NCBI GenBank assembly: GCA_022241605.1
Contig: JAKOMQ010000016.1
Span: forward strand, 32,728 to 96,727
Source: Aquimonas sp.
GTDB taxonomy: Bacteria > Pseudomonadota > Gammaproteobacteria > Xanthomonadales > Xanthomonadaceae
DNA length: 64,000 nucleotides
Direction: 5' to 3'
A program made the translations under genes and the position numbers. The notes under the pieces were generated by a model. The model made no database searches and was not told where the DNA came from. It worked only from the letters and a program-made list of their open reading frames with translations. Positions within the stretch are counted from its first letter, which is position 1. The number at the start of each line of letters is the position of its first letter. Positions 8,473 to 17,154 of the stretch are shown here, in pieces.

Positions 8473-9699
8473 ATGCGTCCTGTCCCTGCGTTGCACCCCC
8501 TCGCCCTGGCCCTGCTGGCGGGCTTTGCGTTGAGCGCCTGCGGCCCCTCCGGCGGCCAAGCCAACGCCTCGGCAGAGCCTGCCGCGGCGCCCAGTGAGGC
8601 AGGGGCGGAAGCTGCGTCCACCGCAGCGATCGAGACCCGCGAGGTCGCCAGTCAGCTCGGCCCGATCACGGTCAGCACCCTGGCCACGGGGCTTGAAAAC
8701 CCCTGGGCCGTGGCGCTGCTGCCCGATGGTCGCCTGCTGGTCACCGAGCGCGCGGGCAAGCTGCGCATCGTCGGCACCGACGGCCAGCTGTCCGAACCGC
8801 TGGCCGGCCTGCCGCCGATCCTGGCCGAGGGCCAGGGCGGCCTGATGGACGTGGTGGCGGCGCCTGACTTCGCCACCAGTGGGCGCATCTATCTGGGCTA
8901 CTCGGAGCCCGGCCAGGGCCGCGAGGCCAGCACCGCGGTGGCGCATGCGCGTCTGCTGGACGACCGCATCGAGGATCTCACCGTGGTGTTCAGCCAGACC
9001 CCCAAGCTGGAGACCCGCCACCACTTCGGCGTGCGGCTGGTGTTCGACGATGCGGGCTACCTGTTCATCACCCTCGGCGACCGCGGCGTGCGCCCGACCA
9101 GCCAGGACCTCGGCAGCCACATGGGCGGCGTGATCCGCATCTTCCCGGACGGCCGCGTGCCCGAGGACAACCCCTTCGTCGGTCGCGACGACGCCCTGCC
9201 GGAGTTCTGGAGCTACGGCCACCGCAACCAGCAGGGCGCGGCTCTCAACCCGTGGACGCGCGCCCTGTGGACCCACGAGCACGGCCCGCGCGGCGGCGAC
9301 GAGATCAACATCCCGCAGCCCGGCAAGAACTACGGCTGGCCGATCGCCACCCACGGCATCAATTACTCGGGCGAGGTCATCCCCGAGGCGCAGGGCACCC
9401 ACGTCGAAGGCACCGAGCCGCCGCACCACGTCTGGGAAGTCTCGCCCGGCGTCAGCGGCATGGCCTTCTATGACCACGAGCGATTCCAGGCCTGGCAGGG
9501 CAGCCTGTTCGTCGGCGCCCTGGCCCAGCGCAACCTGATCCGGCTGAGCCTGGACGGCGATCGCATCACCGGCGAAGAGCGCCTCCTCGGCGAACTCGGC
9601 TGGCGCATCCGCGATGTCCGCGTCGGCCATGACGGCGCGGTTTACGTGGTCACCGACGAGATCCCCGGCCGCGTGCTGAAGCTGGAGCTGGCGGGCTGA
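8473..9699 (+). CDS. PQQ-dependent aldose sugar dehydrogenase lipoprotein
   Basis: 408 residues. The N terminus is a lipoprotein signal with lipobox LSAC (Cys about 23), so the protein is membrane-tethered in the periplasm or outer membrane. The body is a YliI/Asd-type six-bladed propeller (GSDH family): ENPWAVALLPDGRLLVTER, HHFGVRLVFD, GDRG, SYGHRNQQG and HEHGPRGGDEIN are typical PQQ/Ca-binding segments. It should oxidise aldose sugars using PQQ. TCTGGAGG is the ribosome site. The cytochrome just upstream could be an electron acceptor. Confidence 0.9.
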   Translation: MRPVPALHPLALALLAGFALSACGPSGGQANASAEPAAAPSEAGAEAASTAAIETREVASQLGPITVSTLATGLENPWAVALLPDGRLLVTERAGKLRIVGTDGQLSEPLAGLPPILAEGQGGLMDVVAAPDFATSGRIYLGYSEPGQGREASTAVAHARLLDDRIEDLTVVFSQTPKLETRHHFGVRLVFDDAGYLFITLGDRGVRPTSQDLGSHMGGVIRIFPDGRVPEDNPFVGRDDALPEFWSYGHRNQQGAALNPWTRALWTHEHGPRGGDEINIPQPGKNYGWPIATHGINYSGEVIPEAQGTHVEGTEPPHHVWEVSPGVSGMAFYDHERFQAWQGSLFVGALAQRNLIRLSLDGDRITGEERLLGELGWRIRDVRVGHDGAVYVVTDEIPGRVLKLELAG

Positions 9700-9952
9700 G
9701 GGGGCGCGTCGCCGCTGCTGTGCTGCCTGCCTGGGCGCGCCCATCGAGCGATGGCTCGCTCTACCGCGCGGCGGCCAGCGCTCGACCGACTGCCCCCATC
9801 GCCCTGATGGATCCCGAATGCCGAGCGACACACGGTACTGCTGGGCCTGCCTGCGGCCCTGACATTGCCGCGGCGCATCCAGCGCCCGCAAGGCGCTGCT
9901 GCAGGCCCTCCCTTACCCCATCGTCCGTCCCATCCCCACCCGAGGTCACGCC

Positions 9953-10828
9953 ATGCCCCATCGTCTGTTGATTCCCGCCCTGCTTGCGGCGCTCATCACC
10001 CCTTACGCCCACGCCCACAACCACGGCGGCGCCGCCAAAGCTGCCACGGAAGTTTCCGGGGAGCAGCTCGCGTCAGGACTCGAGGGCGCCATCGCCGGCG
10101 ACTGGCGCACGCCCGAGAACGTGGCCCGCGATCGCTTCCGCAATCCTGCGGCCACGCTTGCGTTCTTCGGCGTCGATCCGTCGATGACGGTGCTCGAAAT
10201 CAGCCCCGGCAGCGGCGCGTGGTGGACCGAGATCCTCGGCCCTTGGCTCAAGCAGGGCGGTGGCGCTTACGTCGCTGCCATCACAGACCCGGCCAAGACC
10301 ACGTCCGAGCGCGCGCGCGACTACTTCACCGGCGACAACGCCAAGTTCCGCGAGCGGCTGGCCGCCGCGCCCGAGCAGTTCAGCGGCGTCAGCCTGATCG
10401 AGGTCGACCCGTCCGCCCCGGTCTACGGCGCCCCCGGCTCGGCCGACGCCGTGTTGACCTTCCGCAACCTGCACGGCTGGATTCGCAACGGCCAGGCCGA
10501 GGCGCAGATGCAGGCCTTCTTCGAGGTGCTGAAGCCGGGCGGCGTGCTGGGCGTGGAGCAGCACCGCGCGCTGGCCGACGTGCCGCCCGACCAGATCCGT
10601 GGCTACGTCAGCGAAGCCCAGGTCATCGCGCTCGCCGAGGCCGCCGGTTTCGTGCTTGAGGAGCGCAGCGAGATCAATGCCAACCCCAAGGACGACCGCG
10701 ACCATCCCAACGGCGTCTGGTCGCTACCGCCCAACCTGAACGTACCGGAGGGCGAGGACAGGGCGGTCTACGAAGCGATCGGCGAGTCCGACCGCATGAC
10801 CCTGCGCTTTCGCAAGCCGGCGGGCTGA
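9953..10828 (+). CDS. Exported class I SAM methyltransferase-like protein (COG4798 type)
   Basis: 291 residues with an apparent signal peptide (LLIPALLAALITPYAHA) followed by a short His-rich stretch. The core resembles the predicted methyltransferases of COG4798: VLEISPGSGAWWTEILGPWL is the SAM-binding glycine loop and LKPGGVLGVEQH the strand 5 region. An exported SAM enzyme is odd because SAM is cytosolic, yet this family typically carries a leader. The substrate is unknown. The 253 bp upstream hold no gene and one short hairpin (9746-9761). Confidence 0.75.
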   Translation: MPHRLLIPALLAALITPYAHAHNHGGAAKAATEVSGEQLASGLEGAIAGDWRTPENVARDRFRNPAATLAFFGVDPSMTVLEISPGSGAWWTEILGPWLKQGGGAYVAAITDPAKTTSERARDYFTGDNAKFRERLAAAPEQFSGVSLIEVDPSAPVYGAPGSADAVLTFRNLHGWIRNGQAEAQMQAFFEVLKPGGVLGVEQHRALADVPPDQIRGYVSEAQVIALAEAAGFVLEERSEINANPKDDRDHPNGVWSLPPNLNVPEGEDRAVYEAIGESDRMTLRFRKPAG

Positions 10829-10891
10829 GGCTGCATCGAGTATCCGGCGGGGGTGGGCCTTGCGCGGTTGGGGAGGCGGACGCGATTGGGG

Positions 10892-12505
10892 CTATTCGGC
10901 GCGGAGAGTGATCGTGTCCAGTGCCCCCGCAGGTGCCACATAGGCCGAGAGGCTGCTGTTGGCCGCAAGGAATTGCACGGGCACCAGCACCTGGCTCCGC
11001 ATCGCCTGCTCACCGTTTCGTGCGGGGTTGAAGGTCCAGGCCTCCACCGCCTTGGCAGCCGATTGATCCAGCAGCGCGCTGCCAGCGCTTGATTCGATGT
11101 CGACGGTCAGCACCTTGCCGTCGGTGTCGATGCCCACGCGCAGCAGGGTCGTGCCTTCCAGCCCTGCGGCCTTGGCGCTGGCGGGGTATTCGGGTGGGCT
11201 CAGCCGGGCGTAGCTGGGCGGGGTTTCGACTCGTTCCTGATTGCCGCGCGCGTTGTCCAAGGAGAAGTCCACAGGGACCTGCACCCAGCTTGTGATGGCT
11301 TCTCCATCCTTGCGCGTTGCGTTGAACTGCCACTGTCGTGCCGTTTCGAGCGCCGCGGCGTCCAGCAGCGTACTGCCGCTGCTTTGCTCCACTCGTGCTT
11401 CCCCGACGCCTCCATCCGGCAAGACCTCGACGGCAAGAACAACTTTGCCTTCCTGGCGTTTGGCCACTGCTTCTGCGGGGTACTTCGGCGGCGGCAGCCG
11501 ACTATAGGTCGCGTCCAGCTCGTCTCCAGCAGGCGCTTCACTCAGCACCATCGGCTGTGGGCGTGGCAGTTCGACGGCAGCTTCGGCCGCGCGCGGCGCC
11601 TGGTGTGCCCAGGCCAGCCCGGCGAAGGCGAGGCCAAGGCCCAGCGACAAGGCGAAGCCAGCGGCGATGCGGTTCAGCGAGGGCAGCGGTCGGGTCAACA
11701 TGGTGATGCGCTCCTTCAATGGATGCGTGCCAAAGGCGGGACAGCCCAATGGCGCCGCGGGGAAATGCGAGGGATGTTCCAGCAGAGCTTCGCCATAGCT
11801 GCGAAGCCCCTGCGGGTGCTCGGCCAGCACGTGTGCATCGCAGGCCAGTTCCTGGTCCAGCCGGAAAGCGCGCTCTGCGATGCGCAGCAGCGGGTTGAAC
11901 CACTGCCACACGCAAAGCAGGGCGAACAGCAGGTTCCACAGCGTGTCGCCGCGGCGCGCGTGCACGCGCTCATGGGCGATCACCAGCGCCTGCTGGTCCG
12001 GCGCATAACGGTGCTCGAAGTCGGCCGGCAGCACGATGCGTGGGCGCAGCCCAATCACGGCAGGCAGGCCCTCCCTGGCCTCGGCCTTCCATAGACCGTC
12101 CTGCACGGGCCGGATCCGTCCGAGGCTGCGATTGAACCGGAGCTGGCGTATCGCCAGCAGCCAAAGGGCCGCGCCCGAACCGAGCACCCACAGCAGCCCC
12201 AGCAGGATCGGCAGCGCCGACTGCGCAGCGACCGGCTGCACGTTGGGCCCCAGCATCAGGACACCTCCGGTGCCAGCGGCGGGGGCCACGGTCATCACCG
12301 CCTGGGTTGCCACGGGCGCCGGCAGTGAAACCGCGAGCAAGGTGGCCGGCAGCAGCCACCACAGCGCATAGGCAGCCCGTGCACCGAACGTGCGGCGCAC
12401 CGGCAGTCTCAACAGCAGCACCAGTGCGCAGGCAGCGCTGGACGCAAGCACCAGCTCAACACCTTCGCGGAGCAGCAGCTCCAGCAGTTCGTTCGCGCTG
12501 CTCAT
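10892..12505 (-). CDS. BlaR1/MecR1-type M56 peptidase fused to two TonB C-terminal domains
   Basis: 537 residues. The N-terminal half has four hydrophobic segments and an M56 metallopeptidase motif, IAHERVHARRGD (HExxH), followed by LDQELACDAHVL with the third ligand region. After a fifth membrane segment (about 275-300) come two TonB_C-like domains: about 325-415 (PKYPAEAVAKRQEGKVVLAV) and about 430-525 (PEYPASAKAAGLEGTTLLRV). It overlaps the BlaI-type repressor by 4 bp. BlaR1 proteins cleave the repressor after sensing an outside signal; here TonB-like domains replace the penicillin sensor, so the signal is unlikely to be simply a beta-lactam. No beta-lactamase gene is nearby. Confidence 0.85.
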   Translation of the reverse strand: MSSANELLELLLREGVELVLASSAACALVLLLRLPVRRTFGARAAYALWWLLPATLLAVSLPAPVATQAVMTVAPAAGTGGVLMLGPNVQPVAAQSALPILLGLLWVLGSGAALWLLAIRQLRFNRSLGRIRPVQDGLWKAEAREGLPAVIGLRPRIVLPADFEHRYAPDQQALVIAHERVHARRGDTLWNLLFALLCVWQWFNPLLRIAERAFRLDQELACDAHVLAEHPQGLRSYGEALLEHPSHFPAAPLGCPAFGTHPLKERITMLTRPLPSLNRIAAGFALSLGLGLAFAGLAWAHQAPRAAEAAVELPRPQPMVLSEAPAGDELDATYSRLPPPKYPAEAVAKRQEGKVVLAVEVLPDGGVGEARVEQSSGSTLLDAAALETARQWQFNATRKDGEAITSWVQVPVDFSLDNARGNQERVETPPSYARLSPPEYPASAKAAGLEGTTLLRVGIDTDGKVLTVDIESSAGSALLDQSAAKAVEAWTFNPARNGEQAMRSQVLVPVQFLAANSSLSAYVAPAGALDTITLRAE

Positions 12506-12888
12506 CGCTTCTCCTTGCCCTTCCGGGCCTTGTCGCTGCGCTCCAGCAGGGCGCGCAGGGCAGCGCGGTCTTCCTCGCTCAGCCCCTCATCGGCCTGGAA
12601 CTGCGCCACCAGCGGCGCCAGTCGCCCACCGAACAGGCGCTGCAGCAGGCTGCTGCTCTGCGCTCGCACCCAATCGTCGCGCTTCAATGCCGGCGCGTAG
12701 AGGTAGCGCCGGCCGTCACGCTCAGCGCTGAGCGCGCCTTTCTTCAGCAGTCGATTGAGCAGGGTCTTGATGGTGGGCTCCTGCCAGTCCTGCTGTCCGG
12801 CCAAGGCCTCGATCACTTCTTCGGCGGTGCGCGGGCTGTGCGCCCACAGCACCTCCATGACGACGGACTCGGCTTCACTGATCTGCAT
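12502..12888 (-). CDS. BlaI/MecI/CopY-family transcriptional repressor
   Basis: 128 residues. The N-terminal winged helix (about 1-75) matches the family: SEAESVVMEVLW, TAEEVIEAL, TIKTLLNRLLKKG and RRYLYAP. The C-terminal half should dimerise. It is the first gene of a two-gene operon with the M56 sensor protease. A perfect inverted repeat (12899-12928) overlaps its promoter region, as expected for autorepression relieved by proteolysis. Confidence 0.9.
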   Translation of the reverse strand: MQISEAESVVMEVLWAHSPRTAEEVIEALAGQQDWQEPTIKTLLNRLLKKGALSAERDGRRYLYAPALKRDDWVRAQSSSLLQRLFGGRLAPLVAQFQADEGLSEEDRAALRALLERSDKARKGKEKR

Positions 12889-12898
12889 TGCGTTTACT

Positions 12899-12928
12899 CA
12901 TGTAATCGTTGAGATAGACGATTACATG
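12899..12928 (-). promoter_or_regulatory. Perfect 11-bp inverted-repeat operator of the BlaI-type operon
   Basis: CATGTAATCGT (12899-12909) and ACGATTACATG (12918-12928) are perfect inverted repeats separated by 8 bp, starting 10 bp upstream of the repressor ATG. Each half contains TGTA/TACA, the core of BlaI/MecI operators. A consensus -35 TTGACA lies just upstream on the minus strand, with a weak -10 (TAATCG, 16-bp spacing) inside the upstream half, so a bound repressor would block RNA polymerase. Confidence 0.75.
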
Positions 12929-12940
12929 CGTAAGCGAAGC

Positions 12941-12946
12941 TGTCAA
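12941..12946 (-). promoter_or_regulatory. Candidate -35 element of the BlaI-type operon
   Basis: Perfect TTGACA on the minus strand, 16 bp from TAATCG inside the inverted repeat. The -10 is weak, so the exact start is uncertain. Confidence 0.45.
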
Positions 12947-13001
12947 CTGGAGTTGAGCCGGCACCGCGGGCGGGGCGCCGGCGTGCGGGGCAGGGCTTGC
13001 T

Positions 13002-13550
13002 TTACCAGACGAGGTCGTCCGGCACCTGGAAGCGCGCGTAGTACGCCTCGTCCGAATCCGGAGCCGGCTCGGTGCCGGGCTCGCCGGCGGCAGCGTTGTC
13101 CAGCAGCAGGACGTCTGGCGCCAGCTGGCGCAGCCGCACGGCCGTCTCGCGATCGACCAGCACCACGGACTCCCCCAGCCGGGCCAGCGCCAATGCACCC
13201 CGGGCCAGCGCGCCGCGCTGGCGCTCGGCGATGCGCAGGCTGCGTATCAGGCTGCCATCCTGGTAGCGATACTCACCCTCGTCGCCGGCTTCGACCCGAT
13301 GCGCCTCGATGATCTGGCGCACCCGAGCCTCACGTTCGGCCGCTTCGCGCGCTGCTTTGCGCTCGGCCTCCAGCGCGCGGTCACGCTCGGCCCGCTCGGT
13401 GCGCAGGCGCTCGGCGTCGAGTTCCGCCGCCGCCACTGGCGCAGCCTTGCCGGTGCGCGCTTTCTGCTGCTGGCGCGCCACCTGGTCGACCGCGTTCTTC
13501 TTGACCAGTCCGGCCTTGAGCAGCTGTTCCTGCAGGGGGTTGCGTGGCAT
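13002..13550 (-). CDS. DUF2058 (YaiL-like) protein
   Basis: 182 residues from the ATG at 13550, chosen for its GGAGAG ribosome site and because MPRNPLQEQLLKAGLVKK is the typical family start. A charged helical stretch (about 45-90, rich in Glu, Arg and Ala) may form a coiled coil; the C-terminal half includes RSLRIAERQRGALARG and ends in FQVPDDLVW. This is a soluble nucleoprotein/polysome-associated-like family with no established function. It appears monocistronic. Confidence 0.85.
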   Translation of the reverse strand: MPRNPLQEQLLKAGLVKKNAVDQVARQQQKARTGKAAPVAAAELDAERLRTERAERDRALEAERKAAREAAEREARVRQIIEAHRVEAGDEGEYRYQDGSLIRSLRIAERQRGALARGALALARLGESVVLVDRETAVRLRQLAPDVLLLDNAAAGEPGTEPAPDSDEAYYARFQVPDDLVW

Positions 13551-13764
13551 TGCCTGATCTCTCCGATGGGGCAGGCGCAGAACGCGTACGGGAACGCCTG
13601 CAATGCGCAAAGAATACCGGTGTCGCCGTGGGTTGGATGGCGACAGCGGCCCCTGCCGCGCCGGAAGCTCAAGTCCTTGAGAGGAGCGCGCGTTGCGCTG
13701 GCACGGCATCGCGCAACCAGGAGCCAGCCCTCAGCACAGACGTTTGCCGCAACCAGCTCTTGCG

Positions 13765-13792
13765 AATCCCCAATCCCGAATCCCGAATCCCG
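13765..13792. repeat. Four tandem AATCCCG-type heptamers
   Basis: Four consecutive 7-bp units, AATCCCC then three AATCCCG. Similar GGGATTC heptamer runs are, from memory, common between xanthomonad genes. Copy number should vary between strains. Confidence 0.75.
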
Positions 13793-13797
13793 GCCCC

Positions 13798-13832
13798 AAA
13801 AACACCAACGGCCCGCGAATGCAGGCCGTTGG
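13798..13832 (-). terminator. Rho-independent terminator of the M13 peptidase gene
   Basis: On the minus strand CCAACGGCC (complement of 13824-13832) pairs with GGCCGTTGG (13805-13813) and is followed by TGTTTTT. It starts 26 bp after the M13 stop codon. Confidence 0.85.
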
Positions 13833-13858
13833 CTCTCAGCATGCCCCACGCAGGGGGC

Positions 13859-15991
13859 TTACCAGATCGCCACCCGCGCCTCGCCGTCGCGGCGCATCGG
13901 GTCGCCGGGCTGGCAGTCGAAGGCGGCGTGGAAGGTCGGCATGTTGGAGGGGGCACCGACCGCGCGGAACTGGCCGGGGGCGTGCGGGCCGGTGGTGATC
14001 TGCACCCGCATCGACTGCTCGGTGAACGCGCGGCGCCATACCGTGGCCCAGTTCATGAAGAAGCGCTGGCTCTGGGTGAGGCCCTCGACCATCGGGTCGG
14101 CGAAGCCCTCGCCCTGGGCGCGACGCATCGCGTCATAGGCCACCGTCAGCCCGCCGAGGTCGGCGATGTTCTCGCCCAGCGCCAGCGCGCCGTTGACGTT
14201 CAGGCCGGGTAGGGCCTCGTAGGCATTGAACTGGCGAACAAGGCGCTGGGTACGGGCATTGAAGCGCTCGCGGTCCTCGTCGGTCCACCAGTTGACGAAG
14301 TTGCCCTGGGCGTCGAACTTGCTGCCCTGGTCGTCGTAGCCGTGCAGCATCTCGTGGCCGATCACCGCGCCGATGCCGCCGTAGTTCAGCGCGTCATCGG
14401 CGTTGGGATCGAAAAACGGCGGCTGCAGGATCGCCGCCGGGAACACGATCTCGTTGGCCGAGGCGCGGTAGTAGGCGTTCACGGTCTGCGGGCTCATGCC
14501 CCACTCGGTGAGATCGACGGGCTTGCCGATCTTGTCGAGGTTGAAGCGGTAGTTGAAGGCGGCCGCGGCCTGAAGGTTGCCGATGAAGCTGCTGCGATCG
14601 ATCTCAAGGCCCTCCCAGCTGCGCCAGACGTCCGGGTAGCCGATCTTGGGCGTGAAGCTGGCCCACTTCTCCATCGCCTTGGCGCGCGTGTCCTCGCCCA
14701 TCCACTCCAGATTCATCAGGCGCTCGCGCAGGGCCTCAGAGAGGTTTTCGACCAGGCGCTCCATCTTGGCCTTGGATTCGGGCGGGAAGGCGACGGGTAC
14801 GTAGAGCTGCCCCAAGGCCTCGCCCATGCTGCCGTTGAGTGCGCCCATCACGCGCTTCCAGCGCTCCTGCTGCTCCTGCTGGCCGCGCAGCATGCGGCTG
14901 TAGAGCTCGAAGTTGGCCTCTTCGAAGGCCTTCGGCAGGAAGGGGGCGGCTGAACTCAGGGTGCGAAAGCGCAGCCAGGACTGCCACTGCGCCGCCGGCA
15001 CCTCGGCCAGCATGGCGTCGAACTCGCGGAAGAAGTCCGGCATGCCCAGCGAGAACATCTCGGGGCGGGCCACGCCGATGCCGTCAAAGAAAGCACCCCA
15101 GCTGAAGTTGGGGGTGATGGCGTCGGCCTCGGCCAGGCTGAGCGGGTTGTAGCGGGCGGCGGGGTCGCGCAGGCTCACCCGGTCCAGCATGGCGCCGGCC
15201 AGCCGGGTCTCGAAGGCGAGGATGTCGCGGGCCTGCGCTGCGGCGGATTCAGCGTCGGCACCGGCCAGGGTGAGCAGGGTGCTGGCGTAGGTCAGCATGG
15301 CCTCGCGCGCGGTGACAAAGTCCGGGCGGTCTTCCAGGTAGTAGCTGCGCTCAGGCAGGGACAGGCCGCCCTGGCCGGCAAAGCCGATCACGAAGTTGGA
15401 GTCCTTCAGGTCCGGGCTGGACCAGAAGCCGAACAGCATGCCGCGGCCATTGGCATAGGCCTCGCGCAGGTAGGCGGCCACCGCGACGCTGGAGTCCAGC
15501 GCATCGATGCGGGCGAGCTCGGGCTTGATCGGGTCGAGCCCGGCGGCCTCGATGGCGGCCTCATCCATGCCGACGGCGAAGAAGTCGCCGACCTTCTGTT
15601 CGATGCTGCCGCGCGGCGCATTGGCCTCGGCGGCGGCGCGGGCGATGGCGTGCTGCATCTCCAGCGAGCGCTGGCGCAGCACCTCGAAGCTGCCCCAGGT
15701 GCTCTGGTCGGCAGGGATCGGGTTGGCCGCCAGCCAGCTGGCGTTGGTGTGGCGGTTGAGGTCGGTGCAGGCGGCGACATCCGGGCTGAGGTCGGCGGCG
15801 CGGAACTGGATCGGGGCGGTGGTCACCAGCGAGGTATCGATCGCGAGCGGCGCACGCGCGGCCGGGTCGCTTGCTGCGGTTTCGGCGGTGCCGGCCACGG
15901 TTGCGGCCGGAGCCTCACCCTGCGGGCTGGAGCAGCCGGCGAGGGCGGTCAGCAGGGCCAGGGACAGCAGGCTGGGCAGGGGGTGTTTCAT
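13859..15991 (-). CDS. M13 family metalloendopeptidase lipoprotein (PepO/neprilysin-like)
   Basis: 710 residues from the ATG at 15991, chosen because AAAGGAAT precedes it and a lipoprotein signal follows (LLTALAGCSS, Cys about 19). The large M13_N domain precedes the catalytic M13 domain with NAYYRASANEIVFPAAILQ, the zinc motif VIGHEMLHGYDD (HExxH) and ENIADLGGLTVAYDA (third ligand Glu). It ends in ARVAIW, preceded by the conserved CQPGDPM. A surface or periplasmic oligopeptidase is expected. The gene is followed by its own terminator. Confidence 0.93.
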   Translation of the reverse strand: MKHPLPSLLSLALLTALAGCSSPQGEAPAATVAGTAETAASDPAARAPLAIDTSLVTTAPIQFRAADLSPDVAACTDLNRHTNASWLAANPIPADQSTWGSFEVLRQRSLEMQHAIARAAAEANAPRGSIEQKVGDFFAVGMDEAAIEAAGLDPIKPELARIDALDSSVAVAAYLREAYANGRGMLFGFWSSPDLKDSNFVIGFAGQGGLSLPERSYYLEDRPDFVTAREAMLTYASTLLTLAGADAESAAAQARDILAFETRLAGAMLDRVSLRDPAARYNPLSLAEADAITPNFSWGAFFDGIGVARPEMFSLGMPDFFREFDAMLAEVPAAQWQSWLRFRTLSSAAPFLPKAFEEANFELYSRMLRGQQEQQERWKRVMGALNGSMGEALGQLYVPVAFPPESKAKMERLVENLSEALRERLMNLEWMGEDTRAKAMEKWASFTPKIGYPDVWRSWEGLEIDRSSFIGNLQAAAAFNYRFNLDKIGKPVDLTEWGMSPQTVNAYYRASANEIVFPAAILQPPFFDPNADDALNYGGIGAVIGHEMLHGYDDQGSKFDAQGNFVNWWTDEDRERFNARTQRLVRQFNAYEALPGLNVNGALALGENIADLGGLTVAYDAMRRAQGEGFADPMVEGLTQSQRFFMNWATVWRRAFTEQSMRVQITTGPHAPGQFRAVGAPSNMPTFHAAFDCQPGDPMRRDGEARVAIW

Positions 15992-16278
15992 CGGGATTCC
16001 TTTCAATGGGGACGGGCCCGGGCGCGGCGGATGCAACGCCGGCTCGGGCCGCGGGGAAGGGCTGACCGATTCGCCTGCGCTGCGCACAGCGCAAAACCAA
16101 TGGGCCAAGTGCATCGGACACTAAGCCCCACGCGCATCGGTGGGCAGTGGCGGGAGTCATGGCCGCGGATCGGCTGCGCTTTGCTGAATGCCACCGCCGC
16201 AGATGCGCCGCGACCCGCTGTATGCGGTCATCGCCGCATGGTAAACGCGAGTTTCACCCGCCACGAAAGGAGCACCCG

Positions 16279-16464
16279 ATGCGCCGCCACGCCCTCAGCT
16301 TCGGTCTGATCGCAGCAGCCTTGCCGGCCTACTACGCCGGGTTCATGTTTCCTTCGGTGTGCCTGATCCTGGCCGGCATTGGCCTTGAGGTCGCGTTCTG
16401 GGCGCGCGTGTTGCCCGAAGTGCTCCCCGCCGACGCCTCTGCGGTCGAGCACAGCCCGCGCTGA
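16279..16464 (+). CDS. Small 61-residue membrane protein
   Basis: The ATG at 16279 has GAAAGGAG 7 bp upstream. Two hydrophobic segments (about 6-20 and 24-42) contain LSFGLIAAALPAYYAGFMF and VCLILAGIGLEVAFWARV; the tail is polar. A strong terminator starts 25 bp past the stop, so this is an independently expressed gene. I do not recognise the family; its length and topology suggest a small inner-membrane accessory protein. Confidence 0.7.
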   Translation: MRRHALSFGLIAAALPAYYAGFMFPSVCLILAGIGLEVAFWARVLPEVLPADASAVEHSPR

Positions 16465-16488
16465 TCCAGACACGCAGTCCAACACCAC

Positions 16489-16517
16489 ACGCCCCCGCCA
16501 AACCCGGGGGCGTTTTC
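16489..16517 (+). terminator. Rho-independent terminator of the small membrane protein gene
   Basis: ACGCCCCCG (16489-16497) pairs perfectly with CGGGGGCGT (16505-16513) and is followed by TTTC. Confidence 0.88.
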
Positions 16518-16540
16518 ATTGGTGCGCAGTGCGTGCGGCA

Positions 16541-17029
16541 TCAGGCCTTGCGCGGCACCCAGGCCCACAGCATTCGGCACTCGATCGGCGGCTCGCCGCT
16601 TTCGTCGGTGACCCGCACCGGCACCACCAGCTCGCCCTTGGGTTCGGCCTTGATTTGCGCGATCTGATCGGGTTCCAGCCGGGCCTCGGCGCGCATCGCG
16701 CCTTGGGTCCGGCGCCGGAATTCGACCTCCATGCGCTTGATCAGCGGCAGCCGGTCGTCCGGCAGGTGCCAGCCCAGGCAGAAGCCGGTAGCGGTTTCCG
16801 CCAGCAGGGCCATGGCTGCCGCATGCACGCCGCCGATGTGGTTTTGCACCGGCCGTCGGTTGGCGATGGAGATGCGCACGCCCTCGGCGCCCACGGCTTC
16901 GAAGTGCAGGCGTGCCGTGCCCACCAGCGGCACCGCGCGGCCCAGCACGCGATCGCGCAGCCAGGGCCGCAGGAAGGCGGGGGCTGCATCAAGCCGTGCA
17001 AGGCTGCGGGCGAGGCGACTGTCGGACAT
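16541..17029 (-). CDS. DUF4442 hotdog-fold (PaaI-like thioesterase) protein
   Basis: 162 residues. The central part, NRRPVQNHIGGVHAAAMALL followed by AETATGF, is the helix-containing hotdog segment of the DUF4442/PaaI superfamily, where the His and the AE pair line the acyl-CoA site. It most likely hydrolyses an acyl-CoA, but the substrate cannot be inferred. It converges on the terminator of the small membrane protein gene and stands alone. Confidence 0.82.
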   Translation of the reverse strand: MSDSRLARSLARLDAAPAFLRPWLRDRVLGRAVPLVGTARLHFEAVGAEGVRISIANRRPVQNHIGGVHAAAMALLAETATGFCLGWHLPDDRLPLIKRMEVEFRRRTQGAMRAEARLEPDQIAQIKAEPKGELVVPVRVTDESGEPPIECRMLWAWVPRKA

Positions 17030-17154
17030 GGGGGCTCTCCGTGGGCGGGAGGGCGGATGGTAGCCGTGGGCGCTGGAGTGAAGTCTCGGACGCGGCTGGA
17101 CTTCCCCGTCATGCTGCGCTGCAATAGAGATCGATTCCGCCTTACGAGACGACC

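Larger units (their letters stand above)
13551..13858. other. 308-bp intergenic region with repeat and terminator
   Basis: It lies between the stop of the M13 peptidase (minus) and the start of the DUF2058 gene (minus). It holds a four-unit heptamer repeat (13765-13792) and the M13 gene terminator (13798-13832). No ORF is supported. Confidence 0.6.
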
